In this document: positions 1-7,992 of the stretch, one piece after another
Layout: every line of letters starts with the position of its first letter
Position numbering within the stretch: the stretch's first letter is position 1
Assembly: GCA_020024185.1 (NCBI GenBank)
Contig: JAHHUD010000028.1
Span: 1-18,513 of the forward strand
DNA length: 18,513 nt
Source: Oscillospiraceae bacterium
GTDB taxonomy: Bacteria; Bacillota; Clostridia; Oscillospirales; Ruminococcaceae
Direction: 5' to 3'
Translations under genes and position numbers: made by a program
Notes under the pieces: generated by a model
Databases searched by the model: none
Seen by the model: only the letters and a program-made list of their open reading frames with translations
What the model was told of the DNA's origin: nothing

Positions 1-1
1 T

Positions 2-352
2 ACTCTTGGACAAAGTGAAACACGTCTTGATGCAAAGACAATAAGTGAAAAAACAGGAGTTACACTAAGATTTTCACTTAAAATATTAAACAAACTTGTT
101 CAAAATGAAATAGTTAAATCATATAAAGGTGCAAAGGGTGGATATGTTCTTGCTCGAGAGCCTAAATATATAAACTTGAAACAAGTAATAGAGGCAATAG
201 AGGGAAAATATACTTTGGTAAAATGTATTGACTCTGATTTTCCTTGCACACAAAATACAGAAGGATTTTGTAAATTTAAGAAAGAGTTTGCGAGAATTAG
301 CCATCAAACTAATAAAGAACTTGAACAGCTTACATTTGATAAATTTCTATAG
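2..352 (+). CDS. Rrf2-family transcriptional regulator, 3' part
   Basis: The 5' end lies outside the window; 116 codons remain in an open frame starting at base 2 and ending at TAG 350-352. The visible protein has the Rrf2 winged-helix pattern: a recognition-helix region (TISEKTGVTLRFSLKILNKL), then the wing GAKGGYVLAREP and the segment INLKQVIEAIEG. Three cysteines follow in a C-x6-C-x7-C arrangement. In IscR/NsrR-type members of the family three cysteines in this area hold an Fe-S cluster, so this protein may sense iron-sulfur status, nitric oxide or redox state; the spacing here differs somewhat from IscR. About 20 N-terminal residues are missing compared with the usual 135-150 aa. It is separated from the next gene by 630 bp, so it is not obviously linked to the peptide transporter. 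Family assignment is secure; the ligand and target genes are unknown. Confidence 0.88.
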   Translation, partial: TLGQSETRLDAKTISEKTGVTLRFSLKILNKLVQNEIVKSYKGAKGGYVLAREPKYINLKQVIEAIEGKYTLVKCIDSDFPCTQNTEGFCKFKKEFARISHQTNKELEQLTFDKFL

Positions 353-410
353 CATGCACAATTATAAGTAGTATAATATTTAAAATAATAATATACATAA
401 ACGATAATAT

Positions 411-501
411 TTAATAAACCGAATTTAAGGACAACTTTATATTAAAATGCAAAAAACGTAATTTTAAAAAATAAAGTAATATCTTAAATTCGGTTTTTAA
501 T
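411..501. repeat. 14-bp inverted repeat flanked by 5-bp direct repeat (MITE-like or long-loop terminator)
   Basis: AAACCGAATTTAAG at 416-429 is matched perfectly by its reverse complement CTTAAATTCGGTTT at 483-496, with 53 bp between. TTAAT occurs directly outside both arms (411-415 and 497-501), as a target-site duplication would. The second arm runs into TTTTT (494-498), so the structure could instead serve as a terminator for the Rrf2 gene, which ends 64 bp upstream. No coding sequence lies inside. The surroundings are very AT-rich, so the 5-bp flanking repeat could be chance. Confidence 0.45.
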
Positions 502-776
502 ATATAGTAAAAAATAAATTGAAAAAAGTAACAAAAATTGTAAACATTTTGTTGGTTGATTTATGCAAATTTAAATGTTATGATATAGCCAAATAAAAAA
601 CCATATCATAAAAAATATTTATAAATAATATAGAATTAAACTTTATAAAAGTAATTACACACATATTGATTTATATATTACATAAAAAAATTAAAAATAT
701 GTTTGTGTAAATAAACTAAATTGAGTATTCAAATATAGTTAAGTTAACAAAAAAATAAACATGTTTTAAAAAAAGC

Positions 777-805
777 TTGTGTAATTCGTGTATTACAGTT
801 ATAAT
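777..805 (+). promoter_or_regulatory. Candidate promoter of the peptide transporter operon with embedded palindrome
   Basis: A perfect -10 box TATAAT (800-805) lies 17 bp after a weak -35 TTGTGT (777-782). The spacer carries the palindrome TGTAAT-TCGTGT-ATTACA (780-797, 6-bp arms, 6-bp centre), which overlaps the -35 box and would block RNA polymerase if bound by a dimeric repressor. No protein is identified as its ligand. A second, weaker -35/-10 pair (TTGTAT 843-848, TATTAT 865-870) lies downstream, so the start site is not certain. Confidence 0.5.
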
Positions 806-811
806 AGGTAC

Positions 812-982
812 TGTTAATGTCATCATGAAAATAATTAATGGTTTGTATAAAATATGAATATTGTTATTATATGATGAATTATTTTAAGTGAAATACTGAA
901 TTATTTATAGTATTTGGTTAGTGCATTAACCGTAAGGGAAACGGTTTAGCAATAAATACAAAAAAGAAAGGATACCCCACAA
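812..982 (+). promoter_or_regulatory. Long structured 5' leader of the binding protein gene
   Basis: If transcription starts about 7 bases after the TATAAT at 800-805, the leader is about 170 nt. Three successive stem-loops can be drawn: TCATCAT 820-826 with ATGATGA 871-877; AAATACT 891-897 with AGTATTT 909-915; and TGC/AACCGT (922-924, 928-933) with ACGGTT/GCA (941-946, 949-951), whose loop is the purine run AAGGGAA. The last hairpin ends about 16 nt before the ribosome binding site AAAGGA. It does not match a riboswitch class I can recognise. It may set mRNA stability or be a target for a small RNA or ligand. Confidence 0.35.
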
Positions 983-2578
983 ATGAAAAAGTTTTTATCA
1001 CTTTTACTCGCAGGTGCTTTGGCTCTCAGCCTTGTAGCATGTGGTGGCGAAAAACAACAAACAAACCAGGGTAGTACTGGTAAATCACCTGACAACGATT
1101 TAGTTGTTGCACTCCAAGCTGATGCTACAAACTTGGATCCTCACGTTGGTGGCAATGGTAACACAAACCAAGTTGTTAACGAAATGTATGAAGCTCTTGT
1201 TGCTTTCGACGAAAACACAAAGATTATTCCAGCTCTTGCAAAATCTTACACAGTGTCCGAAGATGGTATGTCTTACACATTTGTTCTTGAAGAAGGCGTT
1301 AAATTCCACGATGGTGAACCATTTAATGCAGAAGCAGTTAAAGCAGTTTATGAACGTGGTAAAGCAAATCCAAGCTTGTCACTTTCAAGACAAATTGGTA
1401 CAAAAGAAAAACCAAACTGGGAAGATGTAATTGTTGATAGTGAATATCAAGTTACAATCAAATTAGTTAAACCAAACAATACATTTATCAACAAACTTAC
1501 ACAAGTAAGAATGGTATCTCCAAAAGCTATGGCTAGAGAAGATGCAGAAGATTACTTGGCAAAAAATTCTGCTGGTACAGGTCCATACGTTCTTTCTGAA
1601 AGAGTTGACGGTGCTTACACAAAAATGGTTCGCAACGAAAACTACTGGAGAGAAGGACCAAAAGTTGACAGCCTCAAATTTGTTGTTGTTCCAGAAGATG
1701 CTTCTAGAATTGCAATGCTCAAAACAGGCGAAGCTGACTTCATCACACCAGTTCCAGTTACAGATGTAAAACAATTTGATGGTTCATCTGACGTTAAAGT
1801 TGTAGACTCAGTTGCTACAATCTTTAGATATTGTACATTAAACCAAGACTACACTCTTGCAGATGGTAGAAAACCATTTGCTGATAAAAGAGTTCGTCAA
1901 GCTATGAACTATGCATTTGACAGTGAAGCATTTGCAAATGTTGTTTTCTTCGGTTATGGTGTTGAACCAACTTCTGTATACTCAGAAGCACTTTCTTACC
2001 ATCACGCAATGACACCTTACAAAAAAGACCTTGAAAAAGCTAAATCTTTGATGAAAGAAGCAGGCTTTGAAAGCGGTTTCCCAGTTGAAATTGTTGTTGA
2101 CAACACAACAATCGAACAAAGAGGTGCTGAATTCTTAAAACAACAACTTTCTGAAATTAACATTGATGTTAAATTGATGCCAAACGAATCTACAGCAAAC
2201 GCTGAAATTACAAGTGCTCCACGTGAAGAAACAAAAGTTCAGATGTGGTATGTAAACTGGTCATCAGGTTCTTACGATGCTGATGGTGCTATGAGAAGTA
2301 TTCTCCACAGTGAAAAATTCCCACCAGCTGGATACAATACATCATTCTGGAAAAACGAAGAATTTGACAAACTTCTTGATGATGCTTTGTTGATGTCAGA
2401 TACAACTGAAATCGAAAAAGCATATGCTAGAGCACAAGAAATTGCTTGGGAAGAATGTCCATGGATATTCTTGGGCAGTGACTGTAACGTTTACGCTCAA
2501 AAAACATACTTAGATGGTGTTGTAAAATTCCCAGGTGGCACAGTAGGCTTCAGAACAGCAAGTCTTGATCACGAATAA
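983..2578 (+). CDS. Peptide ABC transporter substrate-binding lipoprotein (SBP_bac_5, DppA/OppA type)
   Basis: 531 aa, the normal size of cluster C binding proteins. It captures peptides outside the membrane and hands them to the permeases encoded next. The N-terminus is a lipoprotein signal: two lysines, a hydrophobic run (residues 4-18), and the lipobox LVAC with Cys20 as the lipidated residue. A polar linker follows. The family hallmark is around residues 100-120 (YTFVLEEGVKFHDGEPFNAE), with the expected LDPH segment before it and SAGTGPYVLSE after it. AAAGGA at 10-nt spacing precedes the ATG. The gene ends in TAA and is separated from the permease gene by a terminator-like hairpin, which would make the binding protein more abundant than the membrane parts. 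Ligand size and sequence preference cannot be read from the sequence, and nickel or oligosaccharide binders exist in the same family; the aminopeptidase downstream favours peptides. Confidence 0.93.
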   Translation: MKKFLSLLLAGALALSLVACGGEKQQTNQGSTGKSPDNDLVVALQADATNLDPHVGGNGNTNQVVNEMYEALVAFDENTKIIPALAKSYTVSEDGMSYTFVLEEGVKFHDGEPFNAEAVKAVYERGKANPSLSLSRQIGTKEKPNWEDVIVDSEYQVTIKLVKPNNTFINKLTQVRMVSPKAMAREDAEDYLAKNSAGTGPYVLSERVDGAYTKMVRNENYWREGPKVDSLKFVVVPEDASRIAMLKTGEADFITPVPVTDVKQFDGSSDVKVVDSVATIFRYCTLNQDYTLADGRKPFADKRVRQAMNYAFDSEAFANVVFFGYGVEPTSVYSEALSYHHAMTPYKKDLEKAKSLMKEAGFESGFPVEIVVDNTTIEQRGAEFLKQQLSEINIDVKLMPNESTANAEITSAPREETKVQMWYVNWSSGSYDADGAMRSILHSEKFPPAGYNTSFWKNEEFDKLLDDALLMSDTTEIEKAYARAQEIAWEECPWIFLGSDCNVYAQKTYLDGVVKFPGGTVGFRTASLDHE

Positions 2579-2617
2579 TTAATTTGAAGACTATTCACTA
2601 ACTTTAGTAAAATGAGA

Positions 2618-2647
2618 AAAAGGGGTAGTAGTGATACTACTCCTTTT
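2618..2647 (+). terminator. Terminator-like attenuator hairpin between binding protein and permease genes
   Basis: AAAAGGGGTAGTA (2618-2630) pairs with TACTACTCCTTTT (2635-2647) through 13 pairs including one G-U, with loop GTGA. The 3' arm ends in TTTT followed by CTT. The next gene's GGAGG ribosome binding site follows at once and there is no clear new promoter, so partial termination or 3'-end protection of the upstream mRNA is the likely role. Confidence 0.65.
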
Positions 2648-2667
2648 CTTATAGCGGAGGTATTTTA

Positions 2668-3588
2668 ATGGGTCGTTATTTTGTAAAACGTATATTGGAG
2701 ACAATTCCATTAATGCTCATTATTTCCATTTTTGTTTTTATGTTTATTCACCTTTTGCCAGGTGACCCTGCAAAACAGCTTGCTGGTGTTGAGGCAACAT
2801 ATGAAGAAGTAGAAGCAATTAGAGAAGAATTTGGGCTTAATAAACCACTTTTAGTTCAGTATTTTGATTATATGAAAGGCCTTTTAACAGGCCATATGGG
2901 ACGTAGTCTTAAATCAAATTTGGATGTAGGACAATTGATTTGGGACCGTTTCCAATTTACAATTAAATTGGTTTTTGCAGGTGTACTTTGGGCACCGGCA
3001 TTGGGTATTTTTATTGGTGTAATGTGTGCTATTAAGCGTGGAAAACCTTTTGATATTGTAGGAATGCTTATAGCTATTACAGGTCTTTCAGCACCAGGTT
3101 TCTGGGTAGGTCTTATGCTTGTTCAGATTCTTGCTGTTTCATTGGGTTGGCTTCCTTCTGGTGGTTTGGAATCATGGAAGGGTATTATAATGCCATCAAT
3201 TGTTATGGGACAAGGTATCATGGCTGTTTTGGCAAGATACTCACGTTCTTCAATGCTTGAAACTTTGAGAGAAGACTATGTGCGTACAGCAAGAGCAAAA
3301 GGTCAAAAAGAATCTATTGTTATGTTCCGTCACGCATTTAAAAACTCTCTTATTCAAATTGTAACAATCCTCGGTTTGCAAATCGGTGGTTTGTTGTCTG
3401 GTTCTGTTATTACAGAAACTATATTCTCTATCCCTGGTATGGGTAGATTGTTGGTTGACTCGATTGCTTTCCGTGACTATCCAGCTATCCAAGGTCTTTT
3501 GATGATATTTGCTTTGCAATATGTTCTCATAAACCTTGTTGTTGACCTACTTTACGGCGTAATCAATCCAAAAATTCGTTACGATTAA
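2668..3588 (+). CDS. dppB: Peptide ABC transporter permease (DppB/OppB family)
   Basis: 306 aa, typical for the first permease of Dpp/Opp systems. It starts with the N-terminal membrane helix MGRYFVKRILETIPLMLIIS followed by LLPGDPA, a hallmark of DppB. The binding-protein-dependent transport fold covers roughly residues 95-300. The cytoplasmic EAA-type loop that docks on the ATPase is visible around residues 200-220 (EDYVRTARAKGQKES, then FRHAFKNSL). It forms the membrane channel with the next gene product. A strong ribosome binding site (GGAGG) precedes the ATG, and the gene lies 15 bp before the second permease. The naming as dpp rather than opp is by family resemblance only; both sets share this architecture. 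Confidence 0.93.
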   Translation: MGRYFVKRILETIPLMLIISIFVFMFIHLLPGDPAKQLAGVEATYEEVEAIREEFGLNKPLLVQYFDYMKGLLTGHMGRSLKSNLDVGQLIWDRFQFTIKLVFAGVLWAPALGIFIGVMCAIKRGKPFDIVGMLIAITGLSAPGFWVGLMLVQILAVSLGWLPSGGLESWKGIIMPSIVMGQGIMAVLARYSRSSMLETLREDYVRTARAKGQKESIVMFRHAFKNSLIQIVTILGLQIGGLLSGSVITETIFSIPGMGRLLVDSIAFRDYPAIQGLLMIFALQYVLINLVVDLLYGVINPKIRYD

Positions 3589-3603
3589 TATAAGGAGGAT
3601 ATT

Positions 3604-4533
3604 ATGTCAAATAAAGAACAATTAAAAAATGAAGAATTACAACAAAACAATTCATTTGATGAAAGTTATGTTGATGATAATATAGCTACTGTTTCTAGTA
3701 GCAAATTTAAAATGTTCGTAAAGAAATTTATGAAAAGAAAAACCGCAGTTATCGGTTTTGCTATTATAGTGATTTTGCTTTTAATGGCTATCTTTGGACC
3801 AGCACTAGCTCCACAAGACCCAGCTAAGTATGATTACAGCAATATGTTTGCACCTCCAAGTGCAGAACATTGGTTTGGTACAGACCTTTACGGTCGTGAT
3901 ATTTTTAGCCGTATTCTTGCTGGTGCTCCACTTACATTAGGTGTTGCTCTTTCATCAGTTTTAGTGGGTACAATTGTAGGTACAATTCTTGGTCTTCTTG
4001 CTGGTTATTATGGTGGTTGGATTGAAATGCTCGTTATGCGTGGTTCAGACGTATTATTCAGCTTCCCAGATATCTTGCTTGCAATTGCAATCGTTGCATT
4101 GCTTGGACCTGGTATTATTAACGTATTTATTGCTGTTGCAGTATTTACAGTTCCAAGTATTGCACGTATGATGCGAAGCGCAACTCTTGCAGTTAAAGGT
4201 TCTCTTTATGTTGAAGTTGCACAGAGTTTAGGATGTAAAGATGCTCGTATCTTATTCTTACATATTTTCCCAGGCACAACACAGACACTTATTGTTAACT
4301 TTACAATGAGAATTGGTTCTGCTATCATGGCAGCTTCTGGTCTTAGTTTCTTGGGATTTGGTGCAAACGTTTCAGACCCAGAATGGGGCGCAATGCTTTC
4401 ACAGTCAAGATCTTACCTCAGTACAGCACCACATATGCTCTACTTGCCAGGTTTGGTAATCTTTATAACAGTACTCGCATTTAACCTTTTTGGTGATGGT
4501 TTAAGAGATACTCTTGACCCAAAAATCAAATAA
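3604..4533 (+). CDS. dppC: Peptide ABC transporter permease (DppC/OppC family)
   Basis: 309 aa, second membrane subunit of the peptide importer. A hydrophilic N-terminal tail of about 45 residues, rich in Asn, Gln, Glu and Asp, precedes a membrane helix (IGFAIIVILLLMAIFGPALAP) and the DppC hallmark HWFGTDLYGRDIFSRI near residues 90-105. The ATPase-docking loop is near residues 190-225 (VEVAQSLGCKDARILFLHIFPG). The C-terminus LFGDGLRDTLDPKIK is the common ending of this family. The start is fixed by AAGGAGG 6 nt upstream of the ATG. Translation is probably linked to the neighbouring permease and ATPase genes, which are 15 and 18 bp away. Confidence 0.93.
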   Translation: MSNKEQLKNEELQQNNSFDESYVDDNIATVSSSKFKMFVKKFMKRKTAVIGFAIIVILLLMAIFGPALAPQDPAKYDYSNMFAPPSAEHWFGTDLYGRDIFSRILAGAPLTLGVALSSVLVGTIVGTILGLLAGYYGGWIEMLVMRGSDVLFSFPDILLAIAIVALLGPGIINVFIAVAVFTVPSIARMMRSATLAVKGSLYVEVAQSLGCKDARILFLHIFPGTTQTLIVNFTMRIGSAIMAASGLSFLGFGANVSDPEWGAMLSQSRSYLSTAPHMLYLPGLVIFITVLAFNLFGDGLRDTLDPKIK

Positions 4534-4551
4534 TTTGAAAGGAGTACAAAT

Positions 4552-5526
4552 ATGTCACAAGAAGTATTACTTAGTGTAAAAGAATTACGTACAGAATTCT
4601 TTTCAAGCAAAAAAAGCAGTGTAACTGCTGTTGATAAAATCTCATTTGATATCAATAGAGGTGAAATTTTGGGCCTCGTTGGTGAATCTGGTTGTGGTAA
4701 AAGTGTAACATCTTTGTCTATCATGCAACTCTTGAAAGACACTCCAGGTAAAGTGACAAATGGCGAAGTTATTTTTGAAGGAAGAAACTTGCTTAAACTT
4801 TCTGATAAAGAAATCAGAGAAATCCGTGGCGGTAAGATGAGCATGATTTTCCAAGAACCAATGTCAAGTCTTAACCCAGCAATGCGTATAGACAAACAGA
4901 TGATTGAAGGTATTCGTCTTCACTCTGATATGACAAAGGATCAAGCTAGAGAACATGCTGCAAATATGCTTAAAAAAGTTGGTATACCTGACCCAAGCCG
5001 TGTTCTTAAAAACTATCCTCACCAACTTTCAGGTGGTATGAGCCAACGTGTTATGATAGCTATGGCTATGAGCTGCGATCCAACACTTTTGATTGCAGAC
5101 GAACCAACAACAGCTCTTGACGTTACAATTCAAGCTCAAATTCTTGATTTGATGAAAAAAATTCAAGAAGAAGATAACTCAAGTATTCTTCTCATCACTC
5201 ATGACTTGGGTGTTGTTGCAGAAATGTGTTCACGTGTTATTGTTATGTATGCTGGTAAAATTGTAGAAGAAGCTCCAGTAGAAATTCTTTTCAAAAACCC
5301 ATCACACCCATATACACAAGGTCTTATTGCTTCTGTTCCAAAACTTGGTTCAGGTGTAAAAGTTCTTCCAAGTATTCCAGGTAGCGTTCCTGACCTTTCT
5401 GCTATGCCAGAAGGATGTCGTTTTGCACCAAGATGTAAATATGCAACAGATAAATGTAGAACTGAAGAACCAGAATTGGTACAAATTGGTGAAAACCACA
5501 AATGCCGTTGCTGGCTTAAACAATAA
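4552..5526 (+). CDS. dppD: Peptide ABC transporter ATPase (DppD/OppD family)
   Basis: 324 aa cytoplasmic ATPase driving peptide import. Walker A is GESGCGKS (residues 44-51), the ABC signature LSGGMSQR (159-166), and Walker B LLIADE with Asp183 and the catalytic Glu184; the H-loop is ITHDLG. The C-terminal oligopeptide-transporter extension (HPYTQGL, then GCRFAPRC) is present and carries five clustered cysteines. In some peptide importers this tail binds a 4Fe-4S cluster, so the same is possible here but not shown. GGAG precedes the ATG. It should form a heterodimer with the next gene product. All motifs are intact. Confidence 0.94.
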   Translation: MSQEVLLSVKELRTEFFSSKKSSVTAVDKISFDINRGEILGLVGESGCGKSVTSLSIMQLLKDTPGKVTNGEVIFEGRNLLKLSDKEIREIRGGKMSMIFQEPMSSLNPAMRIDKQMIEGIRLHSDMTKDQAREHAANMLKKVGIPDPSRVLKNYPHQLSGGMSQRVMIAMAMSCDPTLLIADEPTTALDVTIQAQILDLMKKIQEEDNSSILLITHDLGVVAEMCSRVIVMYAGKIVEEAPVEILFKNPSHPYTQGLIASVPKLGSGVKVLPSIPGSVPDLSAMPEGCRFAPRCKYATDKCRTEEPELVQIGENHKCRCWLKQ

Positions 5527-5544
5527 GGATAAGGGGAATAAATA

Positions 5545-6507
5545 ATGGAAAAAATACTTTCTTTGAAAAATGTTTCAAAAACCTTTCCTGTAGGTAAAAC
5601 ACTTTTGGGTAAACCAATTAATCATGTTCATGCAGTAAATAATATCAGCTTTGATATTTATGAAGGTGAAACATTCTCAATTGTTGGTGAATCTGGCTGT
5701 GGTAAATCCACAACTGGTAGACTTATAAACCACTTGCTCACACCAGACAGTGGTGAAATTTGGTTCGAAGGTAAAGAAATATCTAAAATCTCTCAAGATG
5801 AAATGCGTCCATTGAGAAAAGATATGCAGATGATCTTCCAAGATCCAGCTGGTAGTTTGAACCCTCGTATGAGAGTTTGCGACCTTATAGAAGAACCACT
5901 TCTTATTCATACTAACTTGAATAAAGAAGAAAGAATGAAAATTGTTAACGAACTTTTAGGCATTGTTGGTCTTTCAGCAAAACACGCTCAACGTTATCCA
6001 CACGAATTTTCTGGTGGTCAAAAACAACGTATTGGTATTGCTAGAGCTCTAACAGTTAACCCAAAACTTATTATTGCTGACGAACCTATCTCAGCTTTGG
6101 ACGTTTCAATTCAAGCACAGGTTCTTAACCTTTTACATCAACTTCAGATTAAATACAACCTTACTTATGTATTTATTTCTCATGACTTGTCTGTTGTTGA
6201 AATGATTTCAGATAGAATTGCTGTTATGTACCTTGGCTTTGTTGTAGAAACAGCTCCAAAAGAACTTCTCTACAAAAATCCATTACATCCATACACAGAA
6301 GCTCTTCTTTCTGCTGTTCCAATTCCAGACCCAAGTTATCACAAAGACAGAATTATTCTTGAAGGTGATATTCCAAGCACAATCAATCTTCCAAAAGGTT
6401 GTCCATTTGCAGCTAGATGTTCTAAATGCAAACCAGAATGTTTGGAAACTAGACCAGAAACAAAAGAAGTGGAACCAGGTCACTTTGTTTCTTGCCATCT
6501 TTACTAA
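5545..6507 (+). CDS. dppF: Peptide ABC transporter ATPase (DppF/OppF family)
   Basis: 320 aa, the second ATPase of the importer. Walker A GESGCGKS is at residues 48-55, the signature FSGGQKQR at 155-162, and Walker B LIIADE with Asp179 and Glu180; the H-loop is ISHDLS. The insertion LLGKPINHVHAVNNISF near residues 20-36 is characteristic of the DppF side. The C-terminal extension includes HPYTEALLSAVP and the cysteine-rich GCPFAARCSKCKPEC, again a possible Fe-S site. The ribosome binding site is less perfect than that of its neighbours (AAGGATAAGGGGA). It ends 37 bp before the aminopeptidase gene, where a small AT-only dyad lies. Confidence 0.94.
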   Translation: MEKILSLKNVSKTFPVGKTLLGKPINHVHAVNNISFDIYEGETFSIVGESGCGKSTTGRLINHLLTPDSGEIWFEGKEISKISQDEMRPLRKDMQMIFQDPAGSLNPRMRVCDLIEEPLLIHTNLNKEERMKIVNELLGIVGLSAKHAQRYPHEFSGGQKQRIGIARALTVNPKLIIADEPISALDVSIQAQVLNLLHQLQIKYNLTYVFISHDLSVVEMISDRIAVMYLGFVVETAPKELLYKNPLHPYTEALLSAVPIPDPSYHKDRIILEGDIPSTINLPKGCPFAARCSKCKPECLETRPETKEVEPGHFVSCHLY

Positions 6508-6508
6508 T

Positions 6509-6527
6509 ATTTAATTGATAATTAAAT
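6509..6527. repeat. Short AT-only dyad between dppF-like and aminopeptidase genes
   Basis: ATTTAATT (6509-6516) and AATTAAAT (6520-6527) form a perfect 8-bp inverted repeat around GAT, starting just after the stop codon. With no G-C pairs in the stem it is a weak RNA hairpin; it could be a protein-binding site or a chance product of AT-rich DNA. Confidence 0.25.
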
Positions 6528-6544
6528 TATAGAGGTGGTAAACT

Positions 6545-7978
6545 ATGGTTACTTGGAAAAATGAAGATTTTCTCTCAGCACAAATTAAATTTGTGTGGGA
6601 AAATGAAGAAGCATATAAACAAGCAGGTTTATCCGAAGAAAACTCCCACCTTTTTGGTGGTGAGTTTTCTCAATTATTTCATACAGTTAAAGATAATCAA
6701 TTCATGATTTTTGCTGGTATGGGTAAAGCGGAAAAACTTGATGGTAGAAAATTTAAAAACATTGTTGCAAAGTCATCAAGAACACTTACATCTTTCAATA
6801 TAAAAGAATTTTCTATAGATATTTCTGCATTGACAGATGTCTATAAAGAAAAAGCTTATTTTGATGTTGTTGCAGGTGTAGAACTTGGTTTATATACATA
6901 TAAAGGTGTACATCAAGAAAACGAAGAAAAAGATTATACAGTTTATGTTGTTGATAGTAATTTCAGCAAAGAACAATCATCAGAACTTATTAGAAAAGCA
7001 AAAAATATTACTGATGGTATGATTTTGACACGTGATTGGATTAACACACCTGGCAATATGTTAACACCAGAGATTTTTGCAAATGATTTGAATAATAAAC
7101 TTACACAGGCAGGCTGTGAAGTTACTGTATATAATGAAAGACAGCTTGCAGAAATGGGTGCAGGTGCACTTTTGGCAGTTGGTGAAAGTAGTGACCATAA
7201 ACCAAGACTTGTTGTTATGAAATATATGGGTAACCCTAATAGCGATAAAGTTTATGGTTATGTTGGTAAAGGTGTAACAGTTGATACAGGTGGATACTCA
7301 CTTAAAAATTCAGCTGGTCTTATGTATACAAAAGGTGACATGGGTGGTGCAGCAGCAGTTGCTGGTGCAATATATGCAATTGCAAAAAATAACCTTAAAG
7401 TTAATGTTGTTGCAGTTGTTCCAACATGTGAAAACCGTTTATCAAACCAAAGTAGAATTCCTGGCGACGTAATCAAATCAATGAATGGTAAAACAATTGA
7501 AATTTTGAATACAGATGCTGAAGGAAGACTTATTTTGGCTGATGCACTTACATATGCAGTAAGACAAGAAAAAGTTACACACATTGTTGATGTTGCTACA
7601 CTTACAGGCGCTGTTGTTGGTGCATTGGGTACAGTTGCTGCTGGTTGTATGACAAATGATGAAGAATATCTTTCAGAGTTTTATGCAGCAGCAAAAGAAG
7701 CAGGCGAAAGATATTGGCAGTTGCCATTATTTGAAGAATATGAAGAAGCTCTCAAGAGCAAAGTTGCAGATATCAAAAACACAGGAAATGGCAATGCAGG
7801 CACAATTGCAGCAGCACTTTTCTTAAGAGAATTTGTTGAAGAAACACCATGGATTCATCTTGATATCGCAGGAACTAGCCAAACTGAAGCACCTAGCAAT
7901 GATTATCACTGCTTTGGTGGTACTGGTTTTGCTACACCATCACTTTATTTCTTAGCAGAAGCTCATCAAGATATATAA
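6545..7978 (+). CDS. pepA: M17 family leucyl aminopeptidase
   Basis: 477 aa, close to the usual 480-500 aa. These cytosolic hexameric enzymes use two metal ions to remove N-terminal residues from peptides. The C-terminal catalytic domain has every expected ligand: Lys242 and Asp247 in GKGVTVDTGG, catalytic Lys254, Asp265 in GDMGG, and Asp324, Glu326 and catalytic Arg328 in the signature NTDAEGRLILADALTYA. The first half is the less conserved N-terminal domain. Two positions differ from the commonest form: DTGG instead of DSGG, and YTKGDMGG where MKxDMxGA is usual. AGAGGTGG precedes the ATG. Its place directly behind the importer suggests it cleaves imported peptides. The family name is secure; PepA-specific DNA-binding roles known from E. 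coli should not be assumed. Confidence 0.93.
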   Translation: MVTWKNEDFLSAQIKFVWENEEAYKQAGLSEENSHLFGGEFSQLFHTVKDNQFMIFAGMGKAEKLDGRKFKNIVAKSSRTLTSFNIKEFSIDISALTDVYKEKAYFDVVAGVELGLYTYKGVHQENEEKDYTVYVVDSNFSKEQSSELIRKAKNITDGMILTRDWINTPGNMLTPEIFANDLNNKLTQAGCEVTVYNERQLAEMGAGALLAVGESSDHKPRLVVMKYMGNPNSDKVYGYVGKGVTVDTGGYSLKNSAGLMYTKGDMGGAAAVAGAIYAIAKNNLKVNVVAVVPTCENRLSNQSRIPGDVIKSMNGKTIEILNTDAEGRLILADALTYAVRQEKVTHIVDVATLTGAVVGALGTVAAGCMTNDEEYLSEFYAAAKEAGERYWQLPLFEEYEEALKSKVADIKNTGNGNAGTIAAALFLREFVEETPWIHLDIAGTSQTEAPSNDYHCFGGTGFATPSLYFLAEAHQDI

Positions 7979-7992
7979 GGAGAAATATATCA

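Larger units (their letters stand above)
353..982. other. 630-bp non-coding region upstream of the peptide transporter operon
   Basis: No convincing gene was found here. Besides the inverted repeat at 416-496 it holds several weaker dyads: AACAAAA/TTTTGTT near 530-553, TATGATAT/ATATCATA near 578-610, and TTACACA-CATATT (655-667) facing AATATG-TTTGTGTAA (696-710, with a 2-nt bulge). The promoter candidate at 777-805 and the leader at about 812-982 are listed separately. The region is extremely AT-rich, so single weak dyads should be treated with caution. Confidence 0.6.

Noticed and set aside
119..307. 62-codon minus-strand frame over the Rrf2 gene
   Set aside because: It overlaps the clear Rrf2 coding frame and its translation is a Phe/Cys/Tyr-rich string typical of the reverse of AT-rich coding DNA.
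1100..1774. Open frames on both strands inside the binding protein gene
   Set aside because: They lie wholly within a well-supported gene, have low-complexity Leu/Lys or Cys/Phe-rich translations, and lack ribosome binding sites; they are by-products of its codon use.
4440..4895. 151-codon minus-strand frame across the permease/ATPase junction
   Set aside because: Its protein is the antisense reading of two well-conserved genes and shows no domain of its own.
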